A DNA stretch of 6,769 nucleotides from Euryarchaeota archaeon UBA287 (lineage in GTDB: Archaea; Thermoplasmatota; UBA186; UBA287): NCBI GenBank assembly GCA_002495235.1, contig DAEG01000066.1:3721-10489 (forward strand), written 5' to 3'. Within the stretch, counting starts at the first letter, position 1. Each line of letters begins with the position of its first letter. The translations under genes and the position numbers were made by a program. The notes beneath the pieces are model-generated. The model was not told the origin of the DNA, made no database searches, and saw only the letters and a list, made by a program, of their open reading frames with translations. Positions 6,101 through 6,769 of the stretch are shown here, in pieces.

Positions 6101-6769
6101 GTGCTCGCTATCCTCTGATGCGCTTTTACCAGAGCCTGCTCCACGCTCAGCTTTCCGCTCATTATGTCCAGAGCCGCACCACGCATCGGATCCCAGACAG
6201 CCCCCATCTCCGGGCTCTTTGGCATCAGCGTTGTGTGCTCAAGAGACAGCGCAAAACCGTACAGCACCGGGTCGCCCTTTATCTGGGGATCCTCCATCAC
6301 GCTCTTCAGGACCGGTATGTAACCATTCCTCAGCGCCAGAGTCCTGGCCGCGTATTCGCTTGTGGTGAACCACTCCATGAACCTCCATGCCGCTTCCCTG
6401 TTCCTAACATTGCTTGTCACGTATATGCCCTTCACACCGCTGTATGGCTTAGGATAGCTCTTCCCGCCTATCGGCGGGATGGGGACCACGCCAACATCTA
6501 TGCCTGCGGCCTTTGTCTCAGGTATTGACCATGGCCCGTCTATCAGAAAAGGCGATCTGCCGTCCCTGAAGACGGAGACCTGCACATTGTAGTCATCGGT
6601 CTGCGCCATATAGGGATATACCTTATCATAAAAGAACTTGGTCCCGTTTATCGTCTCCTTCATCGTGAGACCGTCCTTCTTTGAGTTGTCATCGAACATG
6701 TAGCCGCCAAAGGCGTGCATCCATGCTGAGAGGTAGTAAGGCTCTATCGGGTTTGTCGCCATACCGTAC
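6097..6769 (-). CDS. malE: Maltodextrin-binding protein MalE, C-terminal part
   Basis: The C-terminal 223 residues of an extracellular sugar-binding protein (family 1 solute-binding protein) that delivers maltodextrins to MalF/MalG. Seen: the frame is open through the window edge (codons for Tyr and Gly precede the first in-window ATG at 6762), so the true start, signal peptide or lipobox and N-lobe lie outside. Family blocks, in order: EPYYLSAWMHAFGGYMFDD (like the EPYF...GGYAF block of E. coli MalE), the SPFLIDGPWS ligand-site block (like AMTINGPWA), GVKGIYVTSNVRNREAAWRFMEWFTT, and the C-terminal MGAVWDPMRGAALDIMSGKLSVEQAL segment that closes the domain. The Trp of GPW and the Trp of AVW are positions that stack on sugar rings in the family. 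The stop overlaps the malF start as ATGA. The operon promoter must lie upstream, beyond base 6769. Confidence 0.92.
   Translation of the reverse strand, partial: YGMATNPIEPYYLSAWMHAFGGYMFDDNSKKDGLTMKETINGTKFFYDKVYPYMAQTDDYNVQVSVFRDGRSPFLIDGPWSIPETKAAGIDVGVVPIPPIGGKSYPKPYSGVKGIYVTSNVRNREAAWRFMEWFTTSEYAARTLALRNGYIPVLKSVMEDPQIKGDPVLYGFALSLEHTTLMPKSPEMGAVWDPMRGAALDIMSGKLSVEQALVKAHQRIAST

Noticed and set aside
6046..6528. Plus-strand open frame of 160 codons opposite malE/malF
   Set aside because: It spans the malE-malF junction in antisense, has odd composition (many His, Arg, Cys) and no recognisable motif; the opposite-strand genes are certain.
1..6769. tRNA or rRNA genes, CRISPR arrays, insertion sequences
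   Set aside because: Almost every base lies in well-supported coding sequence; no repeat-spacer pattern, transposase or terminal inverted repeats were seen, and the only gaps are 51 and 7 bp.

Overview
This window most likely comes from an archaeon. Three things suggest it. Arg and Ile codons lean strongly to AGG/AGA and ATA. The one divergent intergenic region carries an archaeal-type TATA-like box about 26 bp from both flanking start codons, as expected for leaderless transcripts. The gene content also recalls the maltodextrin loci of Thermococcales and related Euryarchaeota: a MalE/MalF/MalG transporter next to a neopullulanase-type amylase, and a symporter close to Pyrococcus GltPh. The exact lineage cannot be fixed by reading alone, and a bacterial thermophile is not strictly excluded.

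Layout. (1) Bases 1-548, minus strand: N-terminal 182 codons of a glutamate/dicarboxylate:cation symporter, cut by the window edge. (2) Bases 549-599: a 51-bp divergent promoter region with one shared A/T element. (3) Bases 600-1946, plus strand: a fold-type I, class III aminotransferase related to glutamate-1-semialdehyde aminomutase, but with changes that argue against it being HemL. (4) Bases 1954-6769, minus strand: an operon in the order malE (C-terminal part only), malF, malG, secreted neopullulanase/alpha-amylase. All three junctions are ATGA stop/start overlaps. The operon converges on the aminotransferase gene with only 7 bp between the stop codons.

How the genes work together. The secreted GH13 enzyme would cut starch, pullulan or cyclodextrin outside the membrane. 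MalE would capture the maltodextrins, and MalF/MalG would form the channel. The ATPase (MalK) is not in the window. Separately, the symporter and the aminotransferase look like a divergently expressed pair for amino-acid uptake and metabolism. The most unusual features are an insertion of about 120 residues in the first external loop of MalG, a run of nine G inside that insertion, and the near-symmetric shared promoter. No RNA genes, CRISPR arrays, insertion sequences or long repeats were seen. Apart from 549-599 and 1947-1953, all of the window is coding.
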